A stretch of 64,000 nucleotides of DNA, taken from Hymenobacter artigasi. GTDB taxonomy: Bacteria > Bacteroidota > Bacteroidia > Cytophagales > Hymenobacteraceae. Below the pieces are notes generated by a model. That model searched no databases, was not told where the DNA came from, and saw only the letters and a program-made list of their open reading frames with translations. Numbering within the stretch: the stretch's first letter is position 1; each line of letters opens with the position of its first letter. This document shows, piece by piece, positions 24,798 through 32,647 of the stretch. The DNA lies in the NCBI RefSeq assembly GCF_012275535.1, contig NZ_JAAVTK010000011.1:118245-182244 (forward strand), in the 5' to 3' direction. The position numbers and the translations under genes are program-made.

Positions 24798-25553
24798 ATG
24801 AAAAAACGGATTTCCTTTCTGGCCTTTGCCGGGTTGCTGCTGAGTAGCCTGCTGGCCAGCCACGCCGGCTACGCGCAGGTATTCGACCCGAACCCGGCAC
24901 CCACTCGTACCCCGGCCGCTATTCTGGCCGACACCACCGAGCGCCGGGAAGTAGTGGTGACGCCCGCCGCCAAGAGGCAAAAAGCCGCCGCCGACTCGGC
25001 CAGGCGCACTGAGCATATGTTCCGGGCCTTTGGCTTCAAGGGCATCCGCCTCACGCGGCCCGGCAAGGCGGCCATGCTGGCCCTGGTGCTACCCGGCGCG
25101 GGCCAGATTTACAACCACCGCTACTGGAAGCTGCCGCTTGTATATGGTGCGCTGGGCGGCGTGATTTACGGTGAGTATTTTTACCAGAAGGGCTACAGGG
25201 AATTTGCCGACGCGTACAACAATATCACGGACAGCAAGATAAACCCGCAAACGGGCGTCGCTTATAAAGTTCTCGATGGCAACCTGGGCGACCGCGCCAA
25301 GCTGGTGCGCAGCGTAGACGGCCTCAACACCGGCGTAATATTCTACCGGGGCTACCGCGACATTTTCTACCTCTACATCGGCCTGGCCTACGGCCTGCAA
25401 ATTGTGGATGCGCTGGTTGATGCCCACCTCCAGGATTTTGACGTGAGCGACGACCTGAGCCTGCACTGGGAACCCCGCATGCTGGCCGTGCCCGGGCAAA
25501 CGAGCTTCCTGCCCACGGCCCCGGGCGTCATGTTTGCGCTGCGGGTCAAATAA
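24798..25553 (+). CDS. DUF5683 domain protein, membrane associated
   Basis: The 251-residue protein has a signal peptide (FLAFAGLLLSSLLASHAGYA). After a charged linker, RPGKAAMLALVLPGAGQIYNH starts the DUF5683 domain, which has hydrophobic segments (LVYGALGGVIYGEYFYQKGY and YLYIGLAYGLQIVDALVDAH). The pattern LPGaGQiYN is widespread in Bacteroidota small membrane proteins. The gene lies between parB and dapB as in many members of the phylum, but its function is not established. Confidence 0.85.
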   Translation: MKKRISFLAFAGLLLSSLLASHAGYAQVFDPNPAPTRTPAAILADTTERREVVVTPAAKRQKAAADSARRTEHMFRAFGFKGIRLTRPGKAAMLALVLPGAGQIYNHRYWKLPLVYGALGGVIYGEYFYQKGYREFADAYNNITDSKINPQTGVAYKVLDGNLGDRAKLVRSVDGLNTGVIFYRGYRDIFYLYIGLAYGLQIVDALVDAHLQDFDVSDDLSLHWEPRMLAVPGQTSFLPTAPGVMFALRVK

Positions 25554-25613
25554 GCATTCCGGCCATTTTTCCCTCTCCATCTGCCAGTTACTGCATTCCG
25601 ACTACCTGAACAA

Positions 25614-26333
25614 ATGAAAATTCTTCTCATCGGCTACGGCAAAATGGGCCAGACCATTGGCGCACTGGCCGCCCAGCGCGGGCACGAAATTGCGGGCATT
25701 GTGGACCTGCACGCCAGCCAGTCGAACATCCGCGATTTCACGCCGGAAACCGTCGACGTTGCCATCGAATTCACCCACCCCGACTCGGCTTTTGCCAACG
25801 TGATGACCTGCCTGGGCCAGGGCATTCCCGTGGTGTGCGGCTCCACCGGCTGGCTGCATCATTTTGAGGAAGCCCGCGCCCTCACTACCGAGCTGGGTGG
25901 CAGCTTGTTCTACGCCTCCAACTACAGCGTGGGCGTGAACCTGTTCTTCCACTTCAACGAGTACATCGCGGCCAAAATGGCCCAATACGGCGGCTACGAC
26001 GTGGCGATGCGCGAAATTCACCACACCCAGAAAATCGACCAGCCCAGCGGCACCGCCCTCACGGCGGCCGAAGGCATCCTGCGCCACTTCCCCACCAAAA
26101 CCACCTGGCGCAACGCCGCCGCCGAGCTGCCCGCCGAGCTGGCCATCATCAGCGAGCGCACCGGCGACGCGGTGGGTACGCACATCGTCACCTATACCTC
26201 CGACGTGGATACGCTGGAGCTGAAGCACGAGGCCCACAGCCGCGAAGGCTTTGCCCTGGGGGCCCTGCTGGCGGCCGAGTGGCTGCCCGGCCGCCCGGGC
26301 GTTTTCGGAATGAAAGAGCTGCTGGATTTGTAG
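25614..26333 (+). CDS. dapB: 4-hydroxy-tetrahydrodipicolinate reductase
   Basis: The 239-residue protein has the N-terminal Rossmann motif LLIGYGKMGQTIG, then EFTHPDSAFANV and CGSTGW. The catalytic segment REIHHTQKIDQPSGTALTAA contains the HH-x-x-K-x-D-x-PSGTA signature with the proton-donating His and Lys. It reduces the dapA product in the lysine/diaminopimelate pathway, feeding peptidoglycan precursors. The length is slightly under the E. coli enzyme, as usual in Bacteroidota. It is cotranscribed with the DUF5683 gene upstream and probably lepB downstream. Confidence 0.96.
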   Translation: MKILLIGYGKMGQTIGALAAQRGHEIAGIVDLHASQSNIRDFTPETVDVAIEFTHPDSAFANVMTCLGQGIPVVCGSTGWLHHFEEARALTTELGGSLFYASNYSVGVNLFFHFNEYIAAKMAQYGGYDVAMREIHHTQKIDQPSGTALTAAEGILRHFPTKTTWRNAAAELPAELAIISERTGDAVGTHIVTYTSDVDTLELKHEAHSREGFALGALLAAEWLPGRPGVFGMKELLDL

Positions 26334-26428
26334 TCCTTCCGGCTTCCAGGGCTGGCGCTGCGCGGCCCCGGCATTCTGCTACGTTTCTTTGCCTGATATT
26401 CATTGCCAAGCCCAAGCTTGCTCCCCCC

Positions 26429-27580
26429 ATGTCCCTGCTCAAAACCGACCCCACTGCTCCGCCCCAGCCGACCAAAACGAAAACCCGCGAATGGGCCGAT
26501 TCGCTGATTTTTGCCATCGTGGCCGCCACGCTCATCCGCTGGGCCACGTTTGAGGCGTACACGATTCCCTCCCCCAGCATGGAGTCGTCGCTGCTGGTGG
26601 GCGACTACCTGTTTGTGAGCAAGCTGCACTACGGCCCCATCACGCCCCAAACGCCCTTGCAGGTGCCCCTCACGCACCAAACCCTGTGGGGCACGGGCCT
26701 GAAAAGCTATTCCGACCTCATCCAGCTGCCCACGTTCCGGCTGCCGGGCTTCTCCGAAATCAAGCGCAACGACGTGGTGGTGTTCCATGTGCCCCACGAA
26801 ACGCAATACCCCGCCGACCTGCGCACCAACTACATCAAGCGCTGCGTGGCCGTGGCCGGCGATACGCTCGAAATCAAAGACGGCAAAGTATTCCTCAACG
26901 GGAAGCCCGGCGTAACCCCTCCCGGCCTGCAAACCACCTACTTCACGCAGGTCGACAACCCCAACGATGAAGTACTGGCCGCCCTGCGCGCCCAGGGCGT
27001 GGTGGACTACGACCAGCCCGGCGGCATGCCCCAGGCCGTACCCGGCCCCACCCAGGGCACCTACGGCTACACCATCAGCTGCACGCAGGCCGCCGCCGAT
27101 TACTTCAAAAAGCAGCCCTACGTGAAGGCCATGACGGTGCTCCAGCCGCAGGTTATGCTATTCCCCGACGTGGCCGATTTCCACGGCTCGATGGCCATGA
27201 GCGCCACCCCGCGCAACTGGAATCTCGATAACTATGGCCCGCTGCCCATCCCCAAAAAGGGCCAGACCATTGCCCTCTCCCCCGCCAATGCCGCCATCTA
27301 CTTCAAGATAGTGGCCCGTTACGAGCACAACGAAGGCATTACCTGGCAGGATGGCATGATTTACCAGAATGGTAAAATGCTCACCAGCTACACCCTGAAG
27401 CAGAACTACTACATGATGATGGGCGACAACCGCCACAACTCGGAAGACTCGCGCTTCTGGGGCTTTGTGCCCGAAGACCATGTCGTGGGCAAGGCCGTCC
27501 TCATCTGGCTCTCAACGGACCCCAACGCCGACTTCTGGCACAAAATCCGCTGGAGCCGTTTGTTCAACATCATTCATTAG
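26429..27580 (+). CDS. lepB: Signal peptidase I
   Basis: The frame is open from 26279, but the ATG at 26429 (MSLLKTDPTAPPQPTKTKTR) gives the right N-terminus and 383 residues. One membrane helix (SLIFAIVAATLIRWATF) precedes the catalytic serine in the box IPSPSMESSLLVGDY (Ser50). The catalytic lysine is in NYIKRCVAVAGDTLEI (Lys137). The late box MMGDNRHNSEDSRFWGFV is the conserved GDNR-x-x-S-x-DSR signature. A long insertion between the lysine box and the GDNR box is typical of Bacteroidota. It removes signal peptides of Sec substrates at the inner membrane. Confidence 0.96.
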   Translation: MSLLKTDPTAPPQPTKTKTREWADSLIFAIVAATLIRWATFEAYTIPSPSMESSLLVGDYLFVSKLHYGPITPQTPLQVPLTHQTLWGTGLKSYSDLIQLPTFRLPGFSEIKRNDVVVFHVPHETQYPADLRTNYIKRCVAVAGDTLEIKDGKVFLNGKPGVTPPGLQTTYFTQVDNPNDEVLAALRAQGVVDYDQPGGMPQAVPGPTQGTYGYTISCTQAAADYFKKQPYVKAMTVLQPQVMLFPDVADFHGSMAMSATPRNWNLDNYGPLPIPKKGQTIALSPANAAIYFKIVARYEHNEGITWQDGMIYQNGKMLTSYTLKQNYYMMMGDNRHNSEDSRFWGFVPEDHVVGKAVLIWLSTDPNADFWHKIRWSRLFNIIH

Positions 27581-27584
27581 GTCA

Positions 27585-27650
27585 GTTAAAAGTGAGGAGT
27601 TAAGAGTTGCCAGGGCCATTCCTGCTAACTCTTAACTCCTCACTTTTAAC
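27585..27650. repeat. Palindromic element gttaaaagtgaggagttaag
   Basis: Perfect 24-bp arms (27585-27608 and 27627-27650) around an 18-nt loop, between convergent lepB and ung. The sequence is AT-rich compared with its surroundings. It may act as a terminator. Confidence 0.9.
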
Positions 27651-27662
27651 GCTTAATTCCCT

Positions 27663-28325
27663 TTACCATTTCACCGGCGTCAGCTTATGCTCTGCCAGCC
27701 AGGCATTGGCTTTGCTGAATGGCTTGCTGCCGAAAAATCCTTTGTCGGCCGCGTAGGGAGAAGGATGTACCGATTTTATAACCAAGTGCTTGCGCTCATC
27801 AATGAGCTCCGATTTTTTGCCCGCGTAAGCGCCCCACAGGATGAACACGACGTGCGCTTTCTCGTTGGAAACCTTGCGAATAACCTCATCAGTAAATTCT
27901 TCCCAGCCTTTTTTCTGGTGCGAGGCCGGCTCGGTGGCGCGCACCGTGAGCGTGGCGTTCAGGAGCAGCACACCCTGCTCGGCCCAACGGTCGAGGTTGC
28001 CGTTGGGCGCGGGGGGCGTGCCGGGGATATCGGCTTGCAGCTCCTTGAAAATATTGATGAGTGAGGGTGGCGTGCGCTGCCCCTCCTGCACTGAGAATGA
28101 CAGGCCGTGTGCTTGGTTTTTGCCGTGGTACGGGTCCTGCCCCAGAATTACGACCTTAACCTTATCGAACGGCGTGGCCTCGAAGGCGTGGAAAATATTG
28201 GAGCCCGCCGGGTAAACCGTGGCCGTGGCATATTCGCCTTTCACAAACGCGATGAGGCGCTGGAAATAAGGCTTTTCGAACTCGGCGGCCAATACGGGCC
28301 GCCAGCTTTCGGCTATCTTTACCAT
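27663..28325 (-). CDS. ung: Uracil-DNA glycosylase, family 1
   Basis: The 220-residue protein has the family 1 active-site motif GQDPYHGKNQAHGLSFSV with the water-activating Asp64, and the uracil-binding strand VLLLNATLTV. VHPSPYAADKGFFGSKPFS contains the HPSP-loop His that inserts into the DNA. It removes uracil from DNA as the first step of base excision repair. The length equals that of typical bacterial Ung. It stands alone, convergent with lepB and divergent from apaG. Confidence 0.97.
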   Translation of the reverse strand: MVKIAESWRPVLAAEFEKPYFQRLIAFVKGEYATATVYPAGSNIFHAFEATPFDKVKVVILGQDPYHGKNQAHGLSFSVQEGQRTPPSLINIFKELQADIPGTPPAPNGNLDRWAEQGVLLLNATLTVRATEPASHQKKGWEEFTDEVIRKVSNEKAHVVFILWGAYAGKKSELIDERKHLVIKSVHPSPYAADKGFFGSKPFSKANAWLAEHKLTPVKW

Positions 28326-28440
28326 TGAAGTTTTTGAGAAAATAAACGGGATTTGTGCGGCGTTCTGGAGCCAAATTTGCGTAAAACCAATTCTGGCGGG
28401 CGGCTGTTACGCCCGCAGCTACCTCTTAGCTCCGCCGATT

Positions 28441-28827
28441 ATGCCCACCACCACTACGCAAGGCGTCACCGTTTCGGTTACGACCAATTACTTGCCCGAC
28501 TACTCCAGCCCCGGCCAGGAGCATTTTGTATTCGCCTACAAAATCGATATTCGCAACGACAGCGAGTTCACCGTGAAGTTGTTGCGCCGCCACTGGCACA
28601 TTCACGATGCCAATGGGGTGGTGCGCGAAGTAGAGGGCGAAGGCGTGGTAGGCCGCCAGCCCGTGCTGGAGCCCGGCGAGTCGCACCAGTACGTGAGCGG
28701 CTGCAACCTAAAATCAGGCGTGGGTAAAATGTGCGGCACCTACCTCATGGAGCGCCTGGCCAACGGCCAGGAATTCACGGTTGAAATCCCGGAGTTCACC
28801 CTGATGGTACCCTACCGGTTGAATTAA
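28441..28827 (+). CDS. apaG: ApaG domain protein
   Basis: The 128-residue protein is a single ApaG domain: VTTNYLPDYSSPGQEHFVFA, then VKLLRRHWHIHDANG and VVGRQPVLEPGESHQYVSGC. The GxQPvLxPGExFxYxSG pattern is the family signature. The fold is a fibronectin-type immunoglobulin-like domain. Mutants in some bacteria affect Co2+/Mg2+ handling, but the biochemical role is not settled. It is followed by a palindromic element and then a methyltransferase gene in the same orientation. Confidence 0.92.
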   Translation: MPTTTTQGVTVSVTTNYLPDYSSPGQEHFVFAYKIDIRNDSEFTVKLLRRHWHIHDANGVVREVEGEGVVGRQPVLEPGESHQYVSGCNLKSGVGKMCGTYLMERLANGQEFTVEIPEFTLMVPYRLN

Positions 28828-28845
28828 CCACCTATTATTGCATGA

Positions 28846-28927
28846 AGTAGCGCGAACTTTGTAGTTCGCGTTCCCGGACGAGCCGTTGTAACGGCGCGGG
28901 GACGCGAACTACAAAGTTCGCGCTACT
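28846..28927. repeat. Palindromic element agtagcgcgaactttgtagt (double palindrome)
   Basis: Perfect 26-bp arms (28846-28871 and 28902-28927) around a 30-nt spacer. Each arm is itself an imperfect palindrome (cgcgaac...gttcgcg), so single strands could fold in two ways. The element ends four bases before the TTG start of the next gene. Confidence 0.92.
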
Positions 28928-28930
28928 CTT

Positions 28931-29710
28931 TTGTTTCAACTCCTCGCCTACCTCCGCTTCTGGCTTCGTTCAGGCAATGCCCACGGGCTGCACTCGCCGT
29001 TTGTGTTCGGCCTCTACACCTCAGCCGTTCGGCACGAGGGCACCTACGGGGCCTACGGGGCCATTGAGGCGCGGCGGCAGCAGTTGCTCGACAGCCCGAC
29101 CAGCATTAGCGTTACCGATTTGGGCGCGGGCTCGCACACCGGCGCGGGCCGCCAGCGCCGCGTGGCCGACATTGCCCGCACAGCCGCCAAGCCGGCCCAT
29201 TTGGCGCAGCTGCTGTTTCGGCTGGTCAATTATTTCCGGCCCACTACCATCTTGGAGTTGGGCACTTCCCTGGGCCTCACCACGGCCTACTTGGCCGCCG
29301 CCGACTCGCGCCATACCGTCATCACCTTCGAGGGCTGCCCCAACGTGGCAGCCGTGGCCCGCGAAACCTTCGCGGCGCTGAGTATCGGCAATGTGCGCGT
29401 TGTGGAGGGCAATATCGATGACACCCTCGCTCCCGCCCTGGCAGCGCTGGGCAAACCTGTGGACTTTGCCTTTTTCGATGGCAACCACCGCTACGAGCCC
29501 ACGCTACGCTACTTCGAGCTGTGCCTGGCCCACCGCACCGACGAATCGGTGTTTGTGTTCGATGACATCCACTGGTCGGAGGAAATGGAGCGGGCCTGGG
29601 AGGCCATCAAAATCCACCCCGACGTGACGGTGACGGTGGACTTGTTTTACGTCGGATTGGTCTTTTTTCGGAAGAATCAGCCCAAGCAGCATTTCTCGCT
29701 GCGGGTGTGA
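28931..29710 (+). CDS. SAM-dependent methyltransferase (class I, O-methyltransferase-like)
   Basis: The 259-residue protein begins at a TTG (28931) directly after the palindromic element. The start is supported by the conserved N-terminal SGNAHGLHSPFVFGLYTSAV, but an alternative initiation cannot be excluded. The SAM-binding region is ILELGTSLGLTTAYLAAADS (motif I), followed by the acidic turn ITFEGCPNVAAVA and FAFFDGNHRYEPTLRYFE, as in class I O-methyltransferases. VFVFDDIHWSEEMERAW is the typical later segment. The substrate is unknown. Confidence 0.82.
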   Translation: MFQLLAYLRFWLRSGNAHGLHSPFVFGLYTSAVRHEGTYGAYGAIEARRQQLLDSPTSISVTDLGAGSHTGAGRQRRVADIARTAAKPAHLAQLLFRLVNYFRPTTILELGTSLGLTTAYLAAADSRHTVITFEGCPNVAAVARETFAALSIGNVRVVEGNIDDTLAPALAALGKPVDFAFFDGNHRYEPTLRYFELCLAHRTDESVFVFDDIHWSEEMERAWEAIKIHPDVTVTVDLFYVGLVFFRKNQPKQHFSLRV

Positions 29711-29722
29711 GTATTCCGAACG

Positions 29723-29808
29723 GTTATCCTGAGCGCAACGAAGGACCTTCTCACTTTTAGATGGTGTTCTTCATGCGTGAGAGGGTCCTTCGCTGTGCTT
29801 AGGATAAC
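29723..29808. repeat. Palindromic element, family B copy 2
   Basis: The arms 29723-29754 (starting gttatcctgagcgcaacg) and 29777-29808 (ending gctgtgcttaggataac) are complementary with a few mismatches at the centre. It lies between convergent genes. A short stretch cacaagctaaagcatgtg just after it (29815-29832) resembles a half of the element at 43571. Confidence 0.82.
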
Positions 29809-29840
29809 AATCGGCACAAGCTAAAGCATGTGCTACAAGG

Positions 29841-30698
29841 CTACGGCAGCTGGTTCAGCTCCACCTCACCCCGGTCCTGAATGGCCTGGCGCACGCGCGT
29901 CAGCTTTTGCAGCAGGGCTTCGAGCTGGTCGAGCGGCAGCATGTTGGCTCCGTCGGAGAGCGCCGTGGCGGGCGTGGGATGGGTTTCGATAAACAAGCCA
30001 TCGGCCCCCACCGCGATGGCGGCTTTGGCAATGGTTTCGATGAGGGCGGGCTGGCCACCGGTCACGCCGCTGGCCTGGTTGGGCTGTTGCAGCGAGTGCG
30101 TCACGTCCATCACCACGGGCACCCCAAACTGGCGCATGGTGGGCAGGTTGCGGAAATCGACCACCAATTCGGAGTAGCCGAAGGAATTGCCGCGCTCGGT
30201 GAGAATGACGTTGAGGTTGCCGGCTTGGCGCACCTTGTCTACGGCCCATTTCATGGCCTCGCCGCTCAGAAACTGGCCTTTTTTGATGTTGACAACCTTG
30301 CCGGTTTGCGCGGCGGCTACCAGCAAATCAGTTTGCCGGCACAGGAAGGCCGGGATTTGCAGCACGTCCACGTACTCGGCCGCCAGCGCGGCTTCGGTCG
30401 ATTCGTGGATGTCCGTGACCGTGGGCACGCCGATTTCACGCCCTACTTTTTGCAGAATGCGCAGCGCTGTTTCGTCGCCGATGCCGGTGAATGAGTCCAG
30501 CCGCGAGCGGTTGGCCTTGCGGTATGAACCCTTGAAAATGAAGGGAATCTGGAGCTTATCCGTCATGTGCTTGATGCGCTCGGCAATGCGCAGGGCCATG
30601 TCCTCGCCCTCGATGACGCAGGGGCCGGCCATGAGGAAGAACTGGCCGGAATTGGTGTGGCGGAAGTGCGGGAGGGTGTTGGCGAGGGCTTGGAGCAT
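29841..30698 (-). CDS. kdsA: 3-deoxy-8-phosphooctulonate synthase
   Basis: The frame opens at 30776 within a palindromic element. The ATG at 30696-30698 (MLQALANTLPHFRHTNSG) is the likely start, giving 285 residues. The enzyme signature is clear: FFLMAGPCVIEGEDMALRIA, IFKGSYRKANRSRLDSFTGI with the PEP-binding Lys and Arg, and TVTDIHESTEAALAAEYVDV. Cys in IPAFLCRQTDLL and MDVTHSLQQPN are further landmarks. It condenses PEP with arabinose 5-phosphate to give Kdo8P for lipopolysaccharide, confirming an outer membrane. The palindromic element immediately upstream replaces an ordinary promoter region. Confidence 0.97.
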   Translation of the reverse strand: MLQALANTLPHFRHTNSGQFFLMAGPCVIEGEDMALRIAERIKHMTDKLQIPFIFKGSYRKANRSRLDSFTGIGDETALRILQKVGREIGVPTVTDIHESTEAALAAEYVDVLQIPAFLCRQTDLLVAAAQTGKVVNIKKGQFLSGEAMKWAVDKVRQAGNLNVILTERGNSFGYSELVVDFRNLPTMRQFGVPVVMDVTHSLQQPNQASGVTGGQPALIETIAKAAIAVGADGLFIETHPTPATALSDGANMLPLDQLEALLQKLTRVRQAIQDRGEVELNQLP

Positions 30699-30711
30699 GG
30701 GTTTCGGGGGA

Positions 30712-30796
30712 TGTAGCGCGAAGCGGAAGCTTCGCGGAGCGTAGAACAAATTGGCAAGTGACACGGCCGGACGCAAAGCTTACGCTTCGCGCTACA
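30712..30796. repeat. Palindromic element tgtagcgcgaagcggaagct
   Basis: Arms of 25 bp (30712-30736 and 30772-30796) pair with two mismatches. The arms end in the same tgtagcgcg/cgcgctaca termini as the element at 28846. It fills the gap between the thiopurine-methyltransferase-like gene and kdsA. Confidence 0.88.
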
Positions 30797-30798
30797 AC

Positions 30799-31407
30799 CT
30801 ATTTCTTTTTTAGACAAATAAACAGCTCCCGCCCCTGCCGGGGCTTGAGCGAATTGGTAGCCGTTTCGAAATGGCGAAACGCAAAGTAGGGCGCGAAGTA
30901 CGCTCGGTATTCCTCGCGGCTGCCACCGAATGGCGGCTCCTGCACGGGGCCGAAATCGGTATCGAAGAGCAGGCCCATGAGCGTGCCGCCAGGCCGCAGC
31001 AGGTGGGCGCACTGGCGGGCATAGGCCGGGCGCAGCGCGGGGTTGAGGGCGCAGAAAAACGTCTGCTCCACAATTAAATCGTAGGCCGGGGCGTTGGGCA
31101 GGGCAAAGAAGTCCGCCAACAGAAGGTGCTCGCGGGGGAAATCGGGCACGCGGGTGGCCAGCGCCGCCAAGGCCTCCGGGGCAATATCGGCCACGAATAC
31201 CTGCCGGAAACCCAACTGGTGCAGGTATTCGGCTTCGTAGGCGCGGCCGGCCCCGGGAATGAGGATGCGCGGCTGCGCGGCTACATCGAGCTGGTCGAAA
31301 TAATCGCGTAGCGGCGGGGTGATGGTATGGGCATCCCAGCCGTCGCGGCCGGTGGCGTAACGTGCTTGCCAGTAGGCCGCATCGAAGTTCGCAGAAACCG
31401 TTTCCAT
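30799..31407 (-). CDS. TPMT-family SAM-dependent methyltransferase
   Basis: The ATG at 31405-31407 (METVSANFDAAYWQARYATG) gives 202 residues; the longer open frame runs back through the promoter. It matches the thiopurine/thiol methyltransferase family: YWQARYATGRDGWDAHTITP, the motif I strand RILIPGAGRAYEAEYLHQLG, VFVADIAPEAL, and YDLIVEQTFFCALNP. GGTLMGLLFDTDFGPVQEPPF is typical for the family. Relatives methylate thiols, halides or thiocyanate. The call to family is firm; the substrate is open. Confidence 0.88.
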   Translation of the reverse strand: METVSANFDAAYWQARYATGRDGWDAHTITPPLRDYFDQLDVAAQPRILIPGAGRAYEAEYLHQLGFRQVFVADIAPEALAALATRVPDFPREHLLLADFFALPNAPAYDLIVEQTFFCALNPALRPAYARQCAHLLRPGGTLMGLLFDTDFGPVQEPPFGGSREEYRAYFAPYFAFRHFETATNSLKPRQGRELFICLKKK

Positions 31408-31462
31408 ATGGCCGAAGTATAGAATAAACTTGCCAGGGCAATAAAGTCCCCTATTTTTACGC

Positions 31463-31470
31463 CAAAGGTA
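31463..31470 (-). promoter_or_regulatory. -7 box (TACCTTTG, minus strand) of the TPMT-family gene
   Basis: Exact TAnnTTTG match on the minus strand about 55 bases before the ATG at 31407, in the divergent region with the coiled-coil gene. Confidence 0.55.
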
Positions 31471-31532
31471 CGCGGCGCACTGCGGCACCATCCTTGATTT
31501 TTTTCTCGCTACTCTCGCTTAACTATTCCCGC

Positions 31533-32483
31533 ATGGACCCGAACGAAACCCCCGAACCCCGCTCCAACAACAGCCGCGTCCTCCTTTGGGTAGCTCTCGT
31601 GCTGGTGCTCCTGGGCATCAACGGCGTTCTGTTTTACCTCAACCAGCAAAAAGGTCAGCAGAACGAAGTGCTGACTACCGAAGTAAAAGCTAAGGACAGC
31701 AAGCTCCAGGAGCAAATCAAGCAGTACGAAGCCCTGAAGGCTGATTTTGAGCGCCAAAGCTCAGAGCTGCAGGCGCTGGGCCTGAGCAACGACTCGCTCG
31801 AATCCAAAATCGCCGGCGTGAATGCCGACCTGTTGAAACTGCGCTCTTTCAAGGCCGGCAGCTTTTCCATTGCCCAGCAAAACCTGTTCAAGAAACGCGC
31901 CCAGAACCTGGAAGGCCAACTGCGCAAAAAGGACGACGATATTGCCCAGCTGAAGAAGGACAATGAGTCGCTCTACACCGAAACCACCACGCTGAAGGAA
32001 AAGCAGAACAAGCTGACCGATACCATCAGCACGGTGGTGCGCAGCAATAAGGAGCTGTCGGAGAAAGTATCGGTAGCCTCGCGCCTGCAGGCCGACAACA
32101 TCCACGTCGCCATCATCACCTCCAAAAACAAGGAGAAGGAGGACGACAAGGAGGAGTTCAAAGCCAAGCGCGTGGAGAAAGTCAAAATCACCGCCAACCT
32201 GGCCCGCAACGACGTGTCGCCCAAGGAAACCAAAGCCATTTACCTGCGCATCCTGGAGCCCGATGGCGCGGCCCTCTACAACCTGAGCACCGGCGGCGGC
32301 ACCTTCACCGTGGACGGCCAGGAGGCTTTCTACACCCAGAAGCAGGACGTGGTGTATGACAACACCCGGCAGAAACTGGAATTCGTGTACGCCAAGGGTG
32401 CCGAATACAAGAAAGGCCTGCACACGGTGGAGCTTTACGAAAGCGGCCAGTTGATGGGCAAAACCACTTTCACCTTGAAATAA
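31533..32483 (+). CDS. Membrane-anchored coiled-coil protein, unknown function
   Basis: The ATG at 31533 (MDPNETPEPRSNNSRVLLWV) gives 316 residues. A single membrane helix (residues about 15-35, LLWVALVLVLLGINGVLFYL) precedes a long heptad-rich coiled coil (about residues 40-190) full of Lys, Glu, Leu and Gln. The C-terminal 110 residues form a beta-rich domain (RVEKVKITANLARNDVSPKE, then YLRILEPDGAALYN and HTVELYESGQLMGKTTFTL). Such proteins are frequent in Cytophagales but have no assigned role. It is divergent from the methyltransferase gene. Confidence 0.7.
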   Translation: MDPNETPEPRSNNSRVLLWVALVLVLLGINGVLFYLNQQKGQQNEVLTTEVKAKDSKLQEQIKQYEALKADFERQSSELQALGLSNDSLESKIAGVNADLLKLRSFKAGSFSIAQQNLFKKRAQNLEGQLRKKDDDIAQLKKDNESLYTETTTLKEKQNKLTDTISTVVRSNKELSEKVSVASRLQADNIHVAIITSKNKEKEDDKEEFKAKRVEKVKITANLARNDVSPKETKAIYLRILEPDGAALYNLSTGGGTFTVDGQEAFYTQKQDVVYDNTRQKLEFVYAKGAEYKKGLHTVELYESGQLMGKTTFTLK

Positions 32484-32502
32484 GTCTTAACCGCGGATTT
32501 AT

Positions 32503-32643
32503 CGGATTGCTCGGATTCGTCGGATTTTGTGGACGATTTAGGACATCAAAAAAGGCTGCCAATCGGCAGCCTTTTTTGATGTCCTTGGGTAGTTGGTATA
32601 CGCTGAGAATCGTCCACAAAATCCGACGAATCCGAGCAATCCG
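32503..32643. repeat. Nested palindrome: 36-bp outer arms and 20-bp inner hairpin
   Basis: Outer arms 32503-32538 (cggattgctcggattcgtcg...) and 32608-32643 are perfectly complementary. Inside, 32541-32560 and 32565-32584 form a perfect 20-bp hairpin with loop aatc (ggacatcaaaaaaggctgcc). The inner hairpin has A/T runs like a bidirectional terminator. The right outer arm ends four bases before the stop codon of cphA. Confidence 0.95.
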
Positions 32644-32647
32644 CAGT

